A stretch of DNA of 64,000 nucleotides from Cysteiniphilum marinum (GCF_014857925.1 NZ_JACYVZ010000006.1:1-64000); one strand, 5' to 3'; numbered from the stretch's first letter, positions 19,271 to 28,514 are shown. Numbers and translations are program-made. The notes: generated by a model from the sequence alone, not told the origin.

Positions 19271-20652
19271 CGCAACATACTCACTAAATGGGCGATATCA
19301 CCTGCCCCTTGCACAAGTACCACATCATGCGCTGTGGCAAGTTCATTAATAAGGGTTTTAGCTTCTTTATTATTATCAACATAAAAGCATTGCGGATGTT
19401 TGTTTGTTAATGCATTAAATAAATCCAATGCATGCGCACCATCAATCGGGTCTTCACTGGCGGCATAACTGCGCATTAGAATCACAATATTCGCATTGTT
19501 TAAACAATCGATAAATTCATGAAATAAATCGCGCGTCCGTGTATAGCGGTGTGGCTGATAGATGTGGATAAGGCGCTGATGTGGAAACTGTTGGGCAATG
19601 GCATCCAGTGTACTTTGAATCTCAACCGGATGATGACCATAGTCATCAATGAGTTCGATCGAATGATTGTTAATAGAGGTTTGATAATGATTAAAGCGAC
19701 GATAAATACCTTTAAAGCTTAATAGTGCTTGTTTAATCGTATTCTCGGCAATGCCAAACTTAAGACAAAGTGCAATCGCAGCAAGCGCATTTTCAGCATT
19801 GTGCTTACCAGGCAGTGTGCTTATAAAGTCGTTATAGCTCTTATCTGTGATGGTAATATCAAACTTTGCGTGTCGCTTTGTTTGTTGGAAGTGCGTAATT
19901 TGAATATCCATATCATCGTTTAAACCATAATGTAGAACACTTAGCTTCTGTGTTTTTATCTTCTCTGTGAGTTGATAAGCGCTGCCACTATCACTACCAA
20001 TAAGAATCTCGCCGCACACAACATCAGCTAAAGCAAAATCAGCAAAGCTTTGAATAAGTGCTGTAATCTCATGCTGATAGGTTTGCATGTGATCAAGATC
20101 AACATTACTGATAATCATATGCTTAGGGTGTATCTTAACAAATGAAGCATCACTTTCATCGGCCTCAATAATCATATAAGGTGAGTCACTAGCATGTGCG
20201 TGATGTGTGAAGTTATTAGCAAGACCACCATTAATAAAACTTGGATCAAGTCCTGCTTCATGCATGATATGTGCCAAAAGACTAGTGATCGTTGTTTTGC
20301 CATGCGTGCCAGTAATGGCAATAAGCTCAGCATAGTCCTTGCTTAAAAAGGCTAAGAATTCAGCACGATGATAAATTTGTATGTTTTGGCTTAATGCTTT
20401 TTGATATTCAGGATTATCTTCACGCATGGCTGAGGTATAAATCACTGCATCAGCATCGGTTAAGTTCTTAGCATCATGCCCAAATGTGATACGCGCACCC
20501 ATTGTAGTGAGCTTTGATGTGAGCTCTGATGATTGCAAATCAGAGCCAGATACACGATAGCCTTTTTGTAAGCAAAATATCGCAAGCGCTGACATACCCA
20601 TGCCGCCAATGCCGATAAAGTGATAATGTGCTGTTTTTTGTGTTGTTGTCAC
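19267..20652 (-). CDS. murC: UDP-N-acetylmuramate--L-alanine ligase
   Basis: MurC adds L-alanine to UDP-MurNAc in peptidoglycan precursor synthesis. The 461-residue protein has the N-terminal nucleotide-binding motif HFIGIGGMGMSALA, the ATP P-loop TGTHGKTT near residue 116, and the C-terminal domain with the conserved DDYGHHPVEI. The glycine-rich start distinguishes it from Mpl. It begins with GTG at 20652 without an obvious ribosome site. It is outside a dcw cluster, coupled instead to rsmI. Confidence 0.93.
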   Translation of the reverse strand: MTTTQKTAHYHFIGIGGMGMSALAIFCLQKGYRVSGSDLQSSELTSKLTTMGARITFGHDAKNLTDADAVIYTSAMREDNPEYQKALSQNIQIYHRAEFLAFLSKDYAELIAITGTHGKTTITSLLAHIMHEAGLDPSFINGGLANNFTHHAHASDSPYMIIEADESDASFVKIHPKHMIISNVDLDHMQTYQHEITALIQSFADFALADVVCGEILIGSDSGSAYQLTEKIKTQKLSVLHYGLNDDMDIQITHFQQTKRHAKFDITITDKSYNDFISTLPGKHNAENALAAIALCLKFGIAENTIKQALLSFKGIYRRFNHYQTSINNHSIELIDDYGHHPVEIQSTLDAIAQQFPHQRLIHIYQPHRYTRTRDLFHEFIDCLNNANIVILMRSYAASEDPIDGAHALDLFNALTNKHPQCFYVDNNKEAKTLINELATAHDVVLVQGAGDIAHLVSMLR

Positions 20653-20731
20653 GATGATTATTTGTTATGGCAAATCAATACTGCTAAGTAGTTTAATATA
20701 ACTGGAGATAAAAATATTGAGGAATTTGGTT

Positions 20732-21982
20732 TTATTGTGCATCTGGTTTTTCGGTGTAGCGTTGAGCCAACACGACGGGTAACAAAAAGCAGAAGATAAA
20801 TCCAGGACCAATATCTAAAATCCACGAGTTAACCAAGCAGCCAATGGCAAAGGCAATGATAAGAATACGTGTGTTATTGCGCATCATCATTGGCATGTCT
20901 TTTGCGTAGTAAAAAGAAGCAAGTAATAAAAGGATGAACGCAGTAACTGCCCAGATACCCGACTGCATCGCAAAGTAGACATATTGGTTGTGTGGGTTAT
21001 TGATCACACGATAATATTTCTTGTCATGTGATGGTATCTCACTATTAATAAAATGTGCACTGCACTGTGTTTGTGCACCTGTGCCACAACCATAGAAAAT
21101 ACGCTGTGGCTTATGTTCAAAAATTCCCAAAGCAGTGTGATAGAAACCTAGACGAATACCAGCGGAAGTGTTAGTGTTTGTACCATTATAATAGCTAATG
21201 GTGCTGTTGTAGGCTTCATCAATACGCATCTTGAAGTTTGGCGAGAAATGGTAAAATGCGGCAAAAACACTTGGGACAATGACAATAGCAGCAATTAAAC
21301 CTTTCCAGCGGAATTTCATAAAAAAGCCAACTGCCAATACGGAAAACTCGATTAAATAACCAGTACGACTCGTGTTTAAGCCAAGCTCAGCACAAATAAT
21401 AATAATGCCGAGAATCAGAAAAAGAATCCGTTGCTTTTTGCTGTGAGTTGTTAACGCCATTGAAAAGAGCATAAATGCAGAAATGGCAAAGATAAAGCCG
21501 GTCACAAAGTGTGACTGTGCTGCCGGAAAAGTCGGTCCACTAAAGACAATGGCATTTTCAGGACTTAAGAAGTAATAATTCACGAAAATAGCAATGACAT
21601 TGAGTATCACACCAATAAAAAATGCCAATAAGAGCTTATTAATAATCTCAGGGTTTTTATAGCAGACATAGGCGATAATCCAAATAATTAGGAGTTTGTA
21701 AAATTTGCCAACCCAACCAATGGACTCATTAAATGGCAGCGTTGAATACAAGCAACTAATCAAAGCCAATAAAATTAATGCAATTGCTGGCCATATATAA
21801 AAGCGCTTTATTAGCGCCAGTTTGGCGCGATAGTCACCGCTGATGATAAATAATAGTAGTAAACATACAGCAAAGATGCTGGTGAGTGCTGTAGAGACTG
21901 TCATGACGAGCCCTAGTCCAAAGGCGAAAAAAAGATAAGCTTTATTCAGAAAGTCGTAGTTTTGATGTGACGGGGTTTGCAT
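20732..21982 (-). CDS. O-antigen ligase / Wzy-type membrane polymerase
   Basis: This is a 416-residue inner-membrane protein with about 11-12 hydrophobic segments and a large periplasmic loop between about residues 230 and 330, the topology of the O-antigen ligase (WaaL)/Wzy_C family. Within the loop, NNPHNQYVYFAMQSGIWA contains the conserved His expected in the catalytic region, and TSRTGYLIEF supplies a conserved Arg. It would join a polysaccharide to lipid A-core or polymerise repeat units. It heads a cluster of three glycosyltransferases. Confidence 0.85.
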   Translation of the reverse strand: MQTPSHQNYDFLNKAYLFFAFGLGLVMTVSTALTSIFAVCLLLLFIISGDYRAKLALIKRFYIWPAIALILLALISCLYSTLPFNESIGWVGKFYKLLIIWIIAYVCYKNPEIINKLLLAFFIGVILNVIAIFVNYYFLSPENAIVFSGPTFPAAQSHFVTGFIFAISAFMLFSMALTTHSKKQRILFLILGIIIICAELGLNTSRTGYLIEFSVLAVGFFMKFRWKGLIAAIVIVPSVFAAFYHFSPNFKMRIDEAYNSTISYYNGTNTNTSAGIRLGFYHTALGIFEHKPQRIFYGCGTGAQTQCSAHFINSEIPSHDKKYYRVINNPHNQYVYFAMQSGIWAVTAFILLLLASFYYAKDMPMMMRNNTRILIIAFAIGCLVNSWILDIGPGFIFCFLLPVVLAQRYTEKPDAQ

Positions 21983-22089
21983 GTTAAGTTAAACTACCTC
22001 AAATAAGATTTTTGCTAGTATAAAGTCCTTAGCATTTGACATCAACTAAAGTAGAATCAATTTTATCCTAATGTGTCCAATTTGATCTT

Positions 22090-22121
22090 AATATGTTAAA
22101 GGCTAAATATGTTAAAGGCTA
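22090..22121 (+). repeat. 16-bp perfect tandem duplication at a gene start
   Basis: AATATGTTAAAGGCTA occurs twice head to tail. Each copy contains an ATG followed by AAAGG. The first ATG (22093) opens only a 9-codon peptide; the second (22109) starts the glycosyltransferase, using AAAGG from copy 1 as its ribosome site. Confidence 0.9.
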
Positions 22122-23203
22122 ATGACAAAGTTTTACTAATTTCTCAAGGATTAAAATGTGGTGGTGCTGATGTTGTGCTTCTTAATCTTGCGCGACTTTT
22201 GTTAGAGCAAGGACTGCAAGTTTATTTGATTGTCTTTGAGAAGGTTGATATTGATATTGATGTTGATGAACGAATTATTTTATTTGCAGAGGCAGCAAAA
22301 AACGCTCGTGGCATTAAAGTCATTCAAGAAACTTTGGTGTCTAGGTTAATTACCAAGTTAGATAAGCTCCATGGTTTTAAAATGATTTTTTCCAATAAAA
22401 CGACTTCAAGGCAATGGCTAAAAACTTCTGTTGAGAATAAAACATTTTATTATCGACATTTTTGTTCAAGTTTTGTTCTAGATAAAAAGTTGAAGGAAAG
22501 TGAAAAATCCTATCAAAAAATGCGTAAAAAAGAATTTAGGCATTTTAATAAAAGACGAATTATATGTGTGTCTCATGGTGTGAAAGAGACCCTTCTTAAT
22601 AGGTTTGAAGTTAAACCAAAATCTATTCATGTGTTATATAATTTTTTTGATTTTGATCTGATCCGCAGCAAAGCACAGGCATTTCAGGTTGATGAGAATC
22701 CCTATATTTTACATGTTGGCAGGTATAGCTTAGATCATAAGCGTCAGGATTTGCTATTAGCAGCATTTGAACAAGTTGCAGCGCATGTGAATTTGGTTTT
22801 TATTACTGATAATGTTCCGGCATTAGAAAGTCTTATAGCACTCTCAAAAAAGAGAAAGCAAGTTAAGGTCATTAATTTTATGAGTAATCCATTTCCATAT
22901 ATGAAAAATGCCAAAATCATGGTGTTATGCTCTGATCATGAAGCATTTGGTAACGTGATTGTTGAAGCGATGATCTGTGGAACACCTGTGGTTAGTACGA
23001 ATTGTAAGTCGGGACCAAAAGAAATATTAGTTGAAAATATGGCTAAATACTTAGTACCTTGCAATGATCCGTTGGCGTTAGCTAAAAGTATAGAGGAAGC
23101 TTTAATCTCTCCTATTACTGCAACACAGCAGCAGTTAGAAAAGTTTAGCTTTGAAAGTGCATTTAACACTGTCAACAAGATATATCAGAAGGACTTGTTA
23201 TAG
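22109..23203 (+). CDS. Glycosyltransferase family 4 (GT-B fold)
   Basis: This 364-residue cytosolic glycosyltransferase uses a nucleotide-sugar donor. The N-terminal half contains SQGLKCGGADVVLLNLARLL, the acceptor-side Gly-rich loop. The C-terminal half has HVGRYSLDHKRQDLLLAAF and the GT4 signature SDHEAFGNVIVEAMICGTPVV, with the E-x7-E pair near residue 275. It is probably involved in LPS core or O-antigen assembly given its neighbours. It is convergent with the next gene and overlaps it by 6 bp. Linkage and sugar are unknown. Confidence 0.9.
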   Translation: MLKANDKVLLISQGLKCGGADVVLLNLARLLLEQGLQVYLIVFEKVDIDIDVDERIILFAEAAKNARGIKVIQETLVSRLITKLDKLHGFKMIFSNKTTSRQWLKTSVENKTFYYRHFCSSFVLDKKLKESEKSYQKMRKKEFRHFNKRRIICVSHGVKETLLNRFEVKPKSIHVLYNFFDFDLIRSKAQAFQVDENPYILHVGRYSLDHKRQDLLLAAFEQVAAHVNLVFITDNVPALESLIALSKKRKQVKVINFMSNPFPYMKNAKIMVLCSDHEAFGNVIVEAMICGTPVVSTNCKSGPKEILVENMAKYLVPCNDPLALAKSIEEALISPITATQQQLEKFSFESAFNTVNKIYQKDLL

Positions 23204-24016
23204 TTCAGAGTTTGCGGGGTGAATACGTTTTGTTTGCAATAGTTGTTGTAGGTAATCAAAGTTTTTACTCTCATTTGATCTATCTGCTTCTTTGTGCCAC
23301 AAATGAAAGACTTCTGTGGCGAACTTACCAGATTTACGTCTTTTCCCATAATTAAGTATGCGAATAACTAAGTCTGAGTCTTCAAATCCCCAGCCTTCAA
23401 AACTTTCGTCAAAGCCTCTTACGGCAAGTAAATCATTTTTCCAAAAGGCGAGATTGCAAGTTTTGGCGCCTTGCCATTTATTTGGTTTTTTATAACGATT
23501 TAAAAAAGGAACATAAAGTTTTGGCAAGAGTTTATTTGAATTTTTGCGCAAGGCACTAATCAGCCACTCAAAGCCACTTTTTTTCCATAATGGCAGCTGT
23601 TGTTGTAAAACTTTTTGTGTATAGCTTTTGGATAAAATGATACGGTGACCAACGACAAAATAGTTTGTCTCAGCTATTTTGCGGTGGTTTCCGACGAAGT
23701 GTATGTTTGGCACACAATCGCCATCAAGAAAGATAATGTAATCTCCAGAGGCATGCTTAATGCCAAGGTTACGTGCTCTTGCAGCGCGAAACCCTTTATC
23801 CTCCTGCCATAAATGTTTTAAAGGAAAGCGAGCTATTGTTTTAAATTGCTCAATCATTTCTTTGGTTGCAGAAGTTGAGCCATCATCGACAACAATAACC
23901 TCAAAATTACTATCGGTTTGGTTGTTTAACGCCGTTAAAACAAGTTGAAGTGCGTGAGACCAGTTATAGGTGGAAACAATAACTGAGATCAGTCCTTGGT
24001 AGGTGCTATTGTTCAT
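23198..24016 (-). CDS. Glycosyltransferase family 2 with galactosyltransferase C-terminal domain
   Basis: This 272-residue GT-A enzyme begins with SVIVSTYNWSHALQLVL and has the metal-binding stretch IIFLDGDCVPN (DxD-like) near residue 90. GWGFEDSDLVIRI matches the C-terminal glyco_transf_7C-type motif of chondroitin/galactosyl transferases. The ATG at 24016 has GGGAG upstream and overlaps the end of the preceding glycosyltransferase by 11 bp, so the two are coupled. Longer N-terminal readings merely run through the upstream gene's tail. The role is surface polysaccharide synthesis. Confidence 0.9.
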   Translation of the reverse strand: MNNSTYQGLISVIVSTYNWSHALQLVLTALNNQTDSNFEVIVVDDGSTSATKEMIEQFKTIARFPLKHLWQEDKGFRAARARNLGIKHASGDYIIFLDGDCVPNIHFVGNHRKIAETNYFVVGHRIILSKSYTQKVLQQQLPLWKKSGFEWLISALRKNSNKLLPKLYVPFLNRYKKPNKWQGAKTCNLAFWKNDLLAVRGFDESFEGWGFEDSDLVIRILNYGKRRKSGKFATEVFHLWHKEADRSNESKNFDYLQQLLQTKRIHPANSEL

Positions 24017-24770
24017 TTTGCTGTTTCTCCCATAATTTAACATATTTAAAATATGAGCCGTAAGCCGAGAGTTTAGCAATTAAATAGCCACGTTTACCAT
24101 CTAGAAATCCTAAGCGCATAATAAAGCCACGTAAGAAAGTCCAATGTTTATGAAAACTTGCCTTTAGCAAGGAAGTTCTTTTGCCTTTTTGCCACAGAAT
24201 CGTGGAGGTGCCATCACTATAATCGTTCATTTTCTTTAATGAGCTGGTGACACTGTCCTGAGAGTGATGAATAAGTTTGCCTTGTAATATACCAGCTTGC
24301 TTTTTTGAAACATCAAGTTTGGCATGAACTATATCTTGTGTCCATTGATGTTTTTTGCAATCAAATAAACGGACAATCCAGTCTTTACCCCAGTCGCCAT
24401 GGTGAATGATTTTGCCCAAAAAAAATGATCGACGATGCATTTTATAAAAGCTGTATTGTGGGGTTTTCAAAGTTGCTTTAATCGAGTGTGCAAGTTCGAT
24501 TGTGACCTCTTCATCGGCATCTAATACAAGTCCCCAGTTAGTGGTTAATTGTGAAATGCCAAAATGCTTTTGTGGACCATCCCCAGGCCAATGACGTTCA
24601 ATCGTCTTGGTACCATAAGATTGAGCAATTTCAAGTGTCTTATCAGTGCTACCTGAATCAACAACAATAATCTCGTCTGCCCATTTGACAGATTCTAAGC
24701 AGCGCGCGATATTTTTTTCTTCGTTTTTAGTAATAATTACTACGCCAAGCGTGTTTTTCTTTTCAGTCAT
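24006..24770 (-). CDS. Glycosyltransferase family 2, LPS core (WaaE/KdtX-like)
   Basis: This 254-residue GT2 enzyme resembles the beta-1,4-glucosyltransferases of the LPS inner core. Its N-terminus is GVVIITKNEEKNIARCLESV, followed by DEIIVVDSGSTDKT and the metal site LVLDADEEV. HRRSFFLGKIIHHGDWG..RLF is typical of the WaaE group. I place the start at the ATG 24770; the frame extends upstream through the heptamer repeat, but that extension is low-complexity and antisense to the next gene. It is first in a two-gene unit with the downstream GT2. Confidence 0.87.
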   Translation of the reverse strand: MTEKKNTLGVVIITKNEEKNIARCLESVKWADEIIVVDSGSTDKTLEIAQSYGTKTIERHWPGDGPQKHFGISQLTTNWGLVLDADEEVTIELAHSIKATLKTPQYSFYKMHRRSFFLGKIIHHGDWGKDWIVRLFDCKKHQWTQDIVHAKLDVSKKQAGILQGKLIHHSQDSVTSSLKKMNDYSDGTSTILWQKGKRTSLLKASFHKHWTFLRGFIMRLGFLDGKRGYLIAKLSAYGSYFKYVKLWEKQQNEQ

Positions 24771-24866
24771 AAGTGCAAGGTTGACCGGATTTGATTGCTG
24801 CGTATCATAACATAAGTTAAGCAATGACAAGAATGCGTTGTGATAATAATTTGTTAGAATGTTTTT

Positions 24867-24957
24867 GTTGGATGTTGGATGTTGGATGTTGGATGTTGGA
24901 TGTTGGATGTTGGATGTTGGATGTTGGATGTTGGATGTTGGATGTTGGATGTTGGAT
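24867..24957. repeat. Heptanucleotide tandem repeat, 13 copies
   Basis: Thirteen uninterrupted perfect copies of GTTGGAT (91 bp) lie between two divergent genes. It starts 97 bp upstream of the WaaE-like start and ends 9 bp before the lysoplasmalogenase-like start. Perfect short repeats of this kind are prone to slipped-strand changes in copy number. Confidence 0.97.
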
Positions 24958-24966
24958 AAATAAGTT

Positions 24967-25617
24967 ATGTTAGGAAAAATTGGGTTAACGTTATTAATCG
25001 CTCTATGTGCGGGCATACATATTATCGATAAATATCGCACTATGGGTGTTTTAAGTTATTTGTTTAAGCCATTAACAACCTTGTTGATTTTGCTATATGC
25101 ATTTTGCTTTAGTGCTGAGCTTAACTCGTTTGTAGTATTGATTTTATTGGGATTAATACTGTCATTGATAGGTGATATTTTTCTGCTATCGACAAAGGAG
25201 AAATGCTTTACTGGTGGGCTTACGAGTTTCTTGTTGGCACATATTGCTTATATTGTGGCTTTCTCGTTGCAGCTGACATTATTTCAATTTCATTGGTGGG
25301 TGATTATTGTGATGTTGCTATATGCGATAGTGTTTTACTCTTTGCTATATTCAAAACTGGGCTCAGACCGCATTGCCGTTGCTGTTTATATTGTGATTAT
25401 TGTGGTAATGGGTGCCGTGGCTGTTAATGTTTATATTGCCGATAAGTCATTACCAAGCTTTTATATGATGCTAGGAGCGTTGTGCTTTATGTTCTCAGAT
25501 TCCGTATTGGCATGGGATAAGTTTAAATGCAGGTTAAAGCACGAACCAAGTCTAGTGATGATTAGTTATTATTTGGCACAATATTTAATCGCCAGTGCGG
25601 CGATAGCCTTTTATTGA
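24967..25617 (+). CDS. YhhN/TMEM86 family lysoplasmalogenase-like membrane protein
   Basis: This 216-residue protein has about seven to eight membrane helices. It shows the YhhN-family features KPLTT (residue 34 on), LGLILSLIGDIFLL (about 60-73), the late GALCFMFSDSVLAWDKF and the final helix YYLAQYLIA. The eukaryotic homologue TMEM86B hydrolyses the vinyl-ether bond of lysoplasmalogen; bacterial roles are mostly unproven. The start lies directly against the heptamer array, whose last GGAT is the only Shine-Dalgarno-like element. It is convergent with the next gene, overlapping by 7 bp. Confidence 0.82.
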   Translation: MLGKIGLTLLIALCAGIHIIDKYRTMGVLSYLFKPLTTLLILLYAFCFSAELNSFVVLILLGLILSLIGDIFLLSTKEKCFTGGLTSFLLAHIAYIVAFSLQLTLFQFHWWVIIVMLLYAIVFYSLLYSKLGSDRIAVAVYIVIIVVMGAVAVNVYIADKSLPSFYMMLGALCFMFSDSVLAWDKFKCRLKHEPSLVMISYYLAQYLIASAAIAFY

Positions 25618-26858
25618 AGGTGACTGCACACTTTAGCAAGCACACTTAGTTTGCGTTTGGCATCCGTGACGTAATCATTGGTTTCATCCCAAGCATAACC
25701 GGCAAGAATTGAACAGATCTTGGCTTTGATTTCAGGTGGTTGAGTGTGGCTAAAAATAATTTGTTGTAATTCACCGGTGTACCAAGCGCGGACATAAGCT
25801 TTAAAGGTATTAACGCCTTTTTGTAACGGAATAGCGAAGTCTTGTTGCCAGTTAACACTCTCACCTTTTAGGGATTTATCTAATGTTTCAGCAGCAAGAA
25901 CGGCTGACTTTAAAGCAATCGTGACCCCTGATGAGAATATAGGGTCTAAAAACTCGCCAGCATTGCCAAGAAGTGCATAGCCGGTGCCATACAGTGTGTT
26001 CACATCTTGGGCATAGCCAACAATCTTGCGCACTGGCATATCAAAGTTAGCTTCTTTTAAAATATTAGATAGATTAGGTGTTTCATTGATAAGTTGCATT
26101 AATATTTTTTCGGGTTCATCTTCACTTTGTTGTAGTAAATGCGGCTCACCAACCACACCAAGTGAGTATTTGGTTGGGCTTAAGGGAATCAGCCAAAACC
26201 AAATGTCGCTATGCATTGGGTGTACAGTGATCAAGATTTTATTTTGGTCAAATAATCTTTTATCAAGTGTGCGATTGATATGGGTGAAGACAGACATGCG
26301 TGGTGGGAATTCACTTGGTAGATTGAGCTTTAGTAAATTAGGCAACACGCGCGCAAAGCCGCTAGCATCAAGCACAAAGCGTGCGTGATATTGATGTGTT
26401 TTGCCACTTTTATCCATTGTGCTGATCATCTGACTATTGCTACTTAGTTGAATATCAGTAACTTGTTGCTCATAGATAATTGTCGTACCAAATTGTACAG
26501 CTTGATCAGCTAACAGCTTATCAAAAACACTACGCTCGACTTGAAATGTACTATCAAATCCAGCGCTAAATTTTTGACTAAAGTCAAATTCTGTATAATG
26601 CTCTTGATGGGAAAATGCAGCGCCATCTTTAAATTGAAAGTGTGCGTATTTAATGCAGGGCAGTAAATTAGCGTGTTCTAGAAATTCCATTGCTTGCGGC
26701 AGCAGGCTCTCGCCAATAGAAAAACGCGGGAACTTGGAGGATTCAATGATAGTGACTTGATAGCCTTTTTGTACAAGGATTGACGCGGCAACAGTGCCTG
26801 AAGGACCTGCGCCAATAATTAAAACATCAGCGTTAAAATCATTAGGTTTAGTGTTCAT
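25611..26858 (-). CDS. NAD(P)/FAD-dependent oxidoreductase, halogenase/FixC-like
   Basis: This is a 415-residue flavoprotein. The dinucleotide-binding motif is DVLIIGAGPSGTVAA at residues 10-24, followed by the signature FPRFSIGESLLP of flavin-dependent halogenase and geranylgeranyl-reductase-like enzymes. A second FAD motif is GYALLGNAGEFLDPIFSSGV near residue 290. The W-x-W-x-I-P motif of true tryptophan halogenases is not seen (FWLIPLSPT is in its place), so halogenation is unproven. It stands alone; the substrate is unknown. Confidence 0.8.
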   Translation of the reverse strand: MNTKPNDFNADVLIIGAGPSGTVAASILVQKGYQVTIIESSKFPRFSIGESLLPQAMEFLEHANLLPCIKYAHFQFKDGAAFSHQEHYTEFDFSQKFSAGFDSTFQVERSVFDKLLADQAVQFGTTIIYEQQVTDIQLSSNSQMISTMDKSGKTHQYHARFVLDASGFARVLPNLLKLNLPSEFPPRMSVFTHINRTLDKRLFDQNKILITVHPMHSDIWFWLIPLSPTKYSLGVVGEPHLLQQSEDEPEKILMQLINETPNLSNILKEANFDMPVRKIVGYAQDVNTLYGTGYALLGNAGEFLDPIFSSGVTIALKSAVLAAETLDKSLKGESVNWQQDFAIPLQKGVNTFKAYVRAWYTGELQQIIFSHTQPPEIKAKICSILAGYAWDETNDYVTDAKRKLSVLAKVCSHLQ

Positions 26859-26991
26859 TGGAAGTTATGGAGTGATAATATTAAAGTTAGTGCGCTCACT
26901 GTAATCAAAAATCAAGCGTTACTCTATAATAATTTCATAAAAAGCAGGTTTTTGTACTTTTCTTTTTTTTTGTCATCAGTTATCTTGTTAT

Positions 26992-27022
26992 CGAGCATTT
27001 TTTGCTCGTAGGTAAAATTACC
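26992..27022 (+). promoter_or_regulatory. Two small hairpins in the leader of the LbtU-like gene
   Basis: CGAGCA-T5-TGCTCG (26992-27008) and GGTAA-AA-TTACC (27011-27022) are perfect stems about 30-60 bp before the start codon. The upstream TATAAT at 26925-26930 could be the -10 box, which would place both in the 5' leader, where they may affect mRNA stability or translation. No Fur box is visible here. Confidence 0.35.
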
Positions 27023-27050
27023 CGTAAAGAAAACAGGAAGGGGAAGACAA

Positions 27051-28421
27051 ATGTTAAAAAAAATCACATTGGCGATGCTTGCCGCATCTGCTGCCACGGC
27101 AGTGTATGCGCAAGATGCTAACAATAGCAATGCAGATAATCAAACAGTACAAGCGCAGATTGCTGAGCTGAAAAAAGAGATTGCCGCATTGCAAGCAAGT
27201 CAAGAAGCAATGGCAAAATCAGCACCTGCACAAACGCAACATGGCAGTGTTGAAAGTGTTGGTACTGGTTCAGATAGTTCTGATCACGTGACAGTGCCAA
27301 CGAATATGGGGCAGATTCAGAATTTCTTATTCTCAGATATTCACGAAGGTGTGGTCCCTATGGGCATGTTAAGCTCATCACAGTTTGCACTAGGCTTATT
27401 GAAGCAGCGTAATATGTATAGTGATCGTGCGCTAGTTTTCGGTGGGTATTTAGAAGCAGATCCACAGGTTTGGCATGGTAGCCCAATCAAATATGGCAAA
27501 GGTACGCCAGAAGAAACATATCAGTCAGGCAAAGGCTTGCCAATTACTACAGCTAACTTGTATATTGCTGCGAATTTAGGGCGTTATGTTACAGCGGAAA
27601 CAACGCTAGCAGCAGATCCATCTGATGGCTATAAAGTTAATGCACAAGACGCTTTTGTGATGTTTGGTAATTTAGATGACTTCCCACTGTATGCAACGGT
27701 TGGTAAAAACCGTCTGGCATTAGGTTCATTCTCAGGTGGTGGTCCATGGACTGGTTCATTAACGCAGATGTTATTTAGACCAAGTCGTGTCAATAATGTC
27801 TCGCTTGCTTACTATAAAGATGGCTTAAGCAGTAACGTAACACTTTTCCAAACAGATGATCATACCAGCAACTTTATTTATGCAGCGTTTTATGGTGGCG
27901 AGTCTGGCAAGTGGGCATATGGCGTTAACGGTGGTTATGTTTATAATGTTGATGGCACTGGTAATAGCTCATTTAAGGAAGCAACTCATTCTGGTACAGC
28001 TGATAAAACGCGTATCGGTGCAGTTAACTTTGATGCAAGCTTAAATTATGATATCTATGGTGTTGGTGCCGGTTGGGCGCAAACGACGAATAAATCAGAC
28101 AAAACAAATAGTGGTTATGCCGGTGCTTGGTATGTTCAAGCAGGTTTCTCACCAGAGATCTATGGTCGTTCAACTAACTTCAATATCGCCTACAATGGTG
28201 CTTATAATACCAATGACTTGCCTATTACCTTAAGTGGTAATGCGGATAAAAGTTATTCAACTTATGGAGCAGCTACTGGCGTGAATAAGATGATTGTGGC
28301 TTCAGCGCAACGTCCATTCTTTACTGAGAATGTGTTGATCGGTCTGGAATATGCTTATATGCATATGTATAATAACCAACATACGAATGCGTATACCTTA
28401 GATATCTCAGTATATTTCTAA
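27051..28421 (+). CDS. Outer-membrane beta-barrel, LbtU/DUF3573 family
   Basis: The product is a 456-residue exported protein. A signal peptide covers residues 1-20 (cut after VYA), and a short coiled coil follows at about 30-60 (VQAQIAELKKEIAALQASQEAMA). The barrel-like remainder is rich in alternating aromatic/Gly strands and ends in an outer-membrane signature with terminal Phe (TLDISVYF). VFGGYLEADPQVW and YATVGKNRLALGSFSGGGPW resemble LbtU/FslE-type proteins, which take up siderophores or iron in Legionella and Francisella. GGAAGGGGA precedes the ATG. It is monocistronic, followed by two hairpins. Confidence 0.82.
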   Translation: MLKKITLAMLAASAATAVYAQDANNSNADNQTVQAQIAELKKEIAALQASQEAMAKSAPAQTQHGSVESVGTGSDSSDHVTVPTNMGQIQNFLFSDIHEGVVPMGMLSSSQFALGLLKQRNMYSDRALVFGGYLEADPQVWHGSPIKYGKGTPEETYQSGKGLPITTANLYIAANLGRYVTAETTLAADPSDGYKVNAQDAFVMFGNLDDFPLYATVGKNRLALGSFSGGGPWTGSLTQMLFRPSRVNNVSLAYYKDGLSSNVTLFQTDDHTSNFIYAAFYGGESGKWAYGVNGGYVYNVDGTGNSSFKEATHSGTADKTRIGAVNFDASLNYDIYGVGAGWAQTTNKSDKTNSGYAGAWYVQAGFSPEIYGRSTNFNIAYNGAYNTNDLPITLSGNADKSYSTYGAATGVNKMIVASAQRPFFTENVLIGLEYAYMHMYNNQHTNAYTLDISVYF

Positions 28422-28450
28422 AAATAAAAACTGTAAAAATCGTAAAAAGT

Positions 28451-28478
28451 AGAAGGAACTCCTCAACCTTCTATTTTT
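28451..28478 (+). terminator. Terminator-like hairpin after LbtU-like gene
   Basis: AGAAGG and CCTTCT pair around a 10-nt loop and are followed by ATTTTTG. Weaker than the next hairpin; together they may form a tandem terminator. Confidence 0.5.
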
Positions 28479-28486
28479 GCCATTTC

Positions 28487-28514
28487 AAGCCTGCAATCGC
28501 AGGCTTTTTTGTTT
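28487..28514 (+). terminator. Rho-independent terminator
   Basis: AAGCCTGC-AATC-GCAGGCTT is a perfect 8-bp GC-rich stem followed by TTTTGTTT, at the end of the LbtU-like gene. Confidence 0.88.

Noticed and set aside
24771-25040. Long N-terminal extension of the WaaE-like glycosyltransferase through the heptamer repeat
   Set aside because: It is repetitive, antisense to the next gene's start, and the family begins at the ATG 24770.
26925-27022. Fur box upstream of the LbtU-like barrel
   Set aside because: Iron regulation would fit the family, but no sequence near the GATAAT/ATTATC pattern is present; only two simple hairpins.
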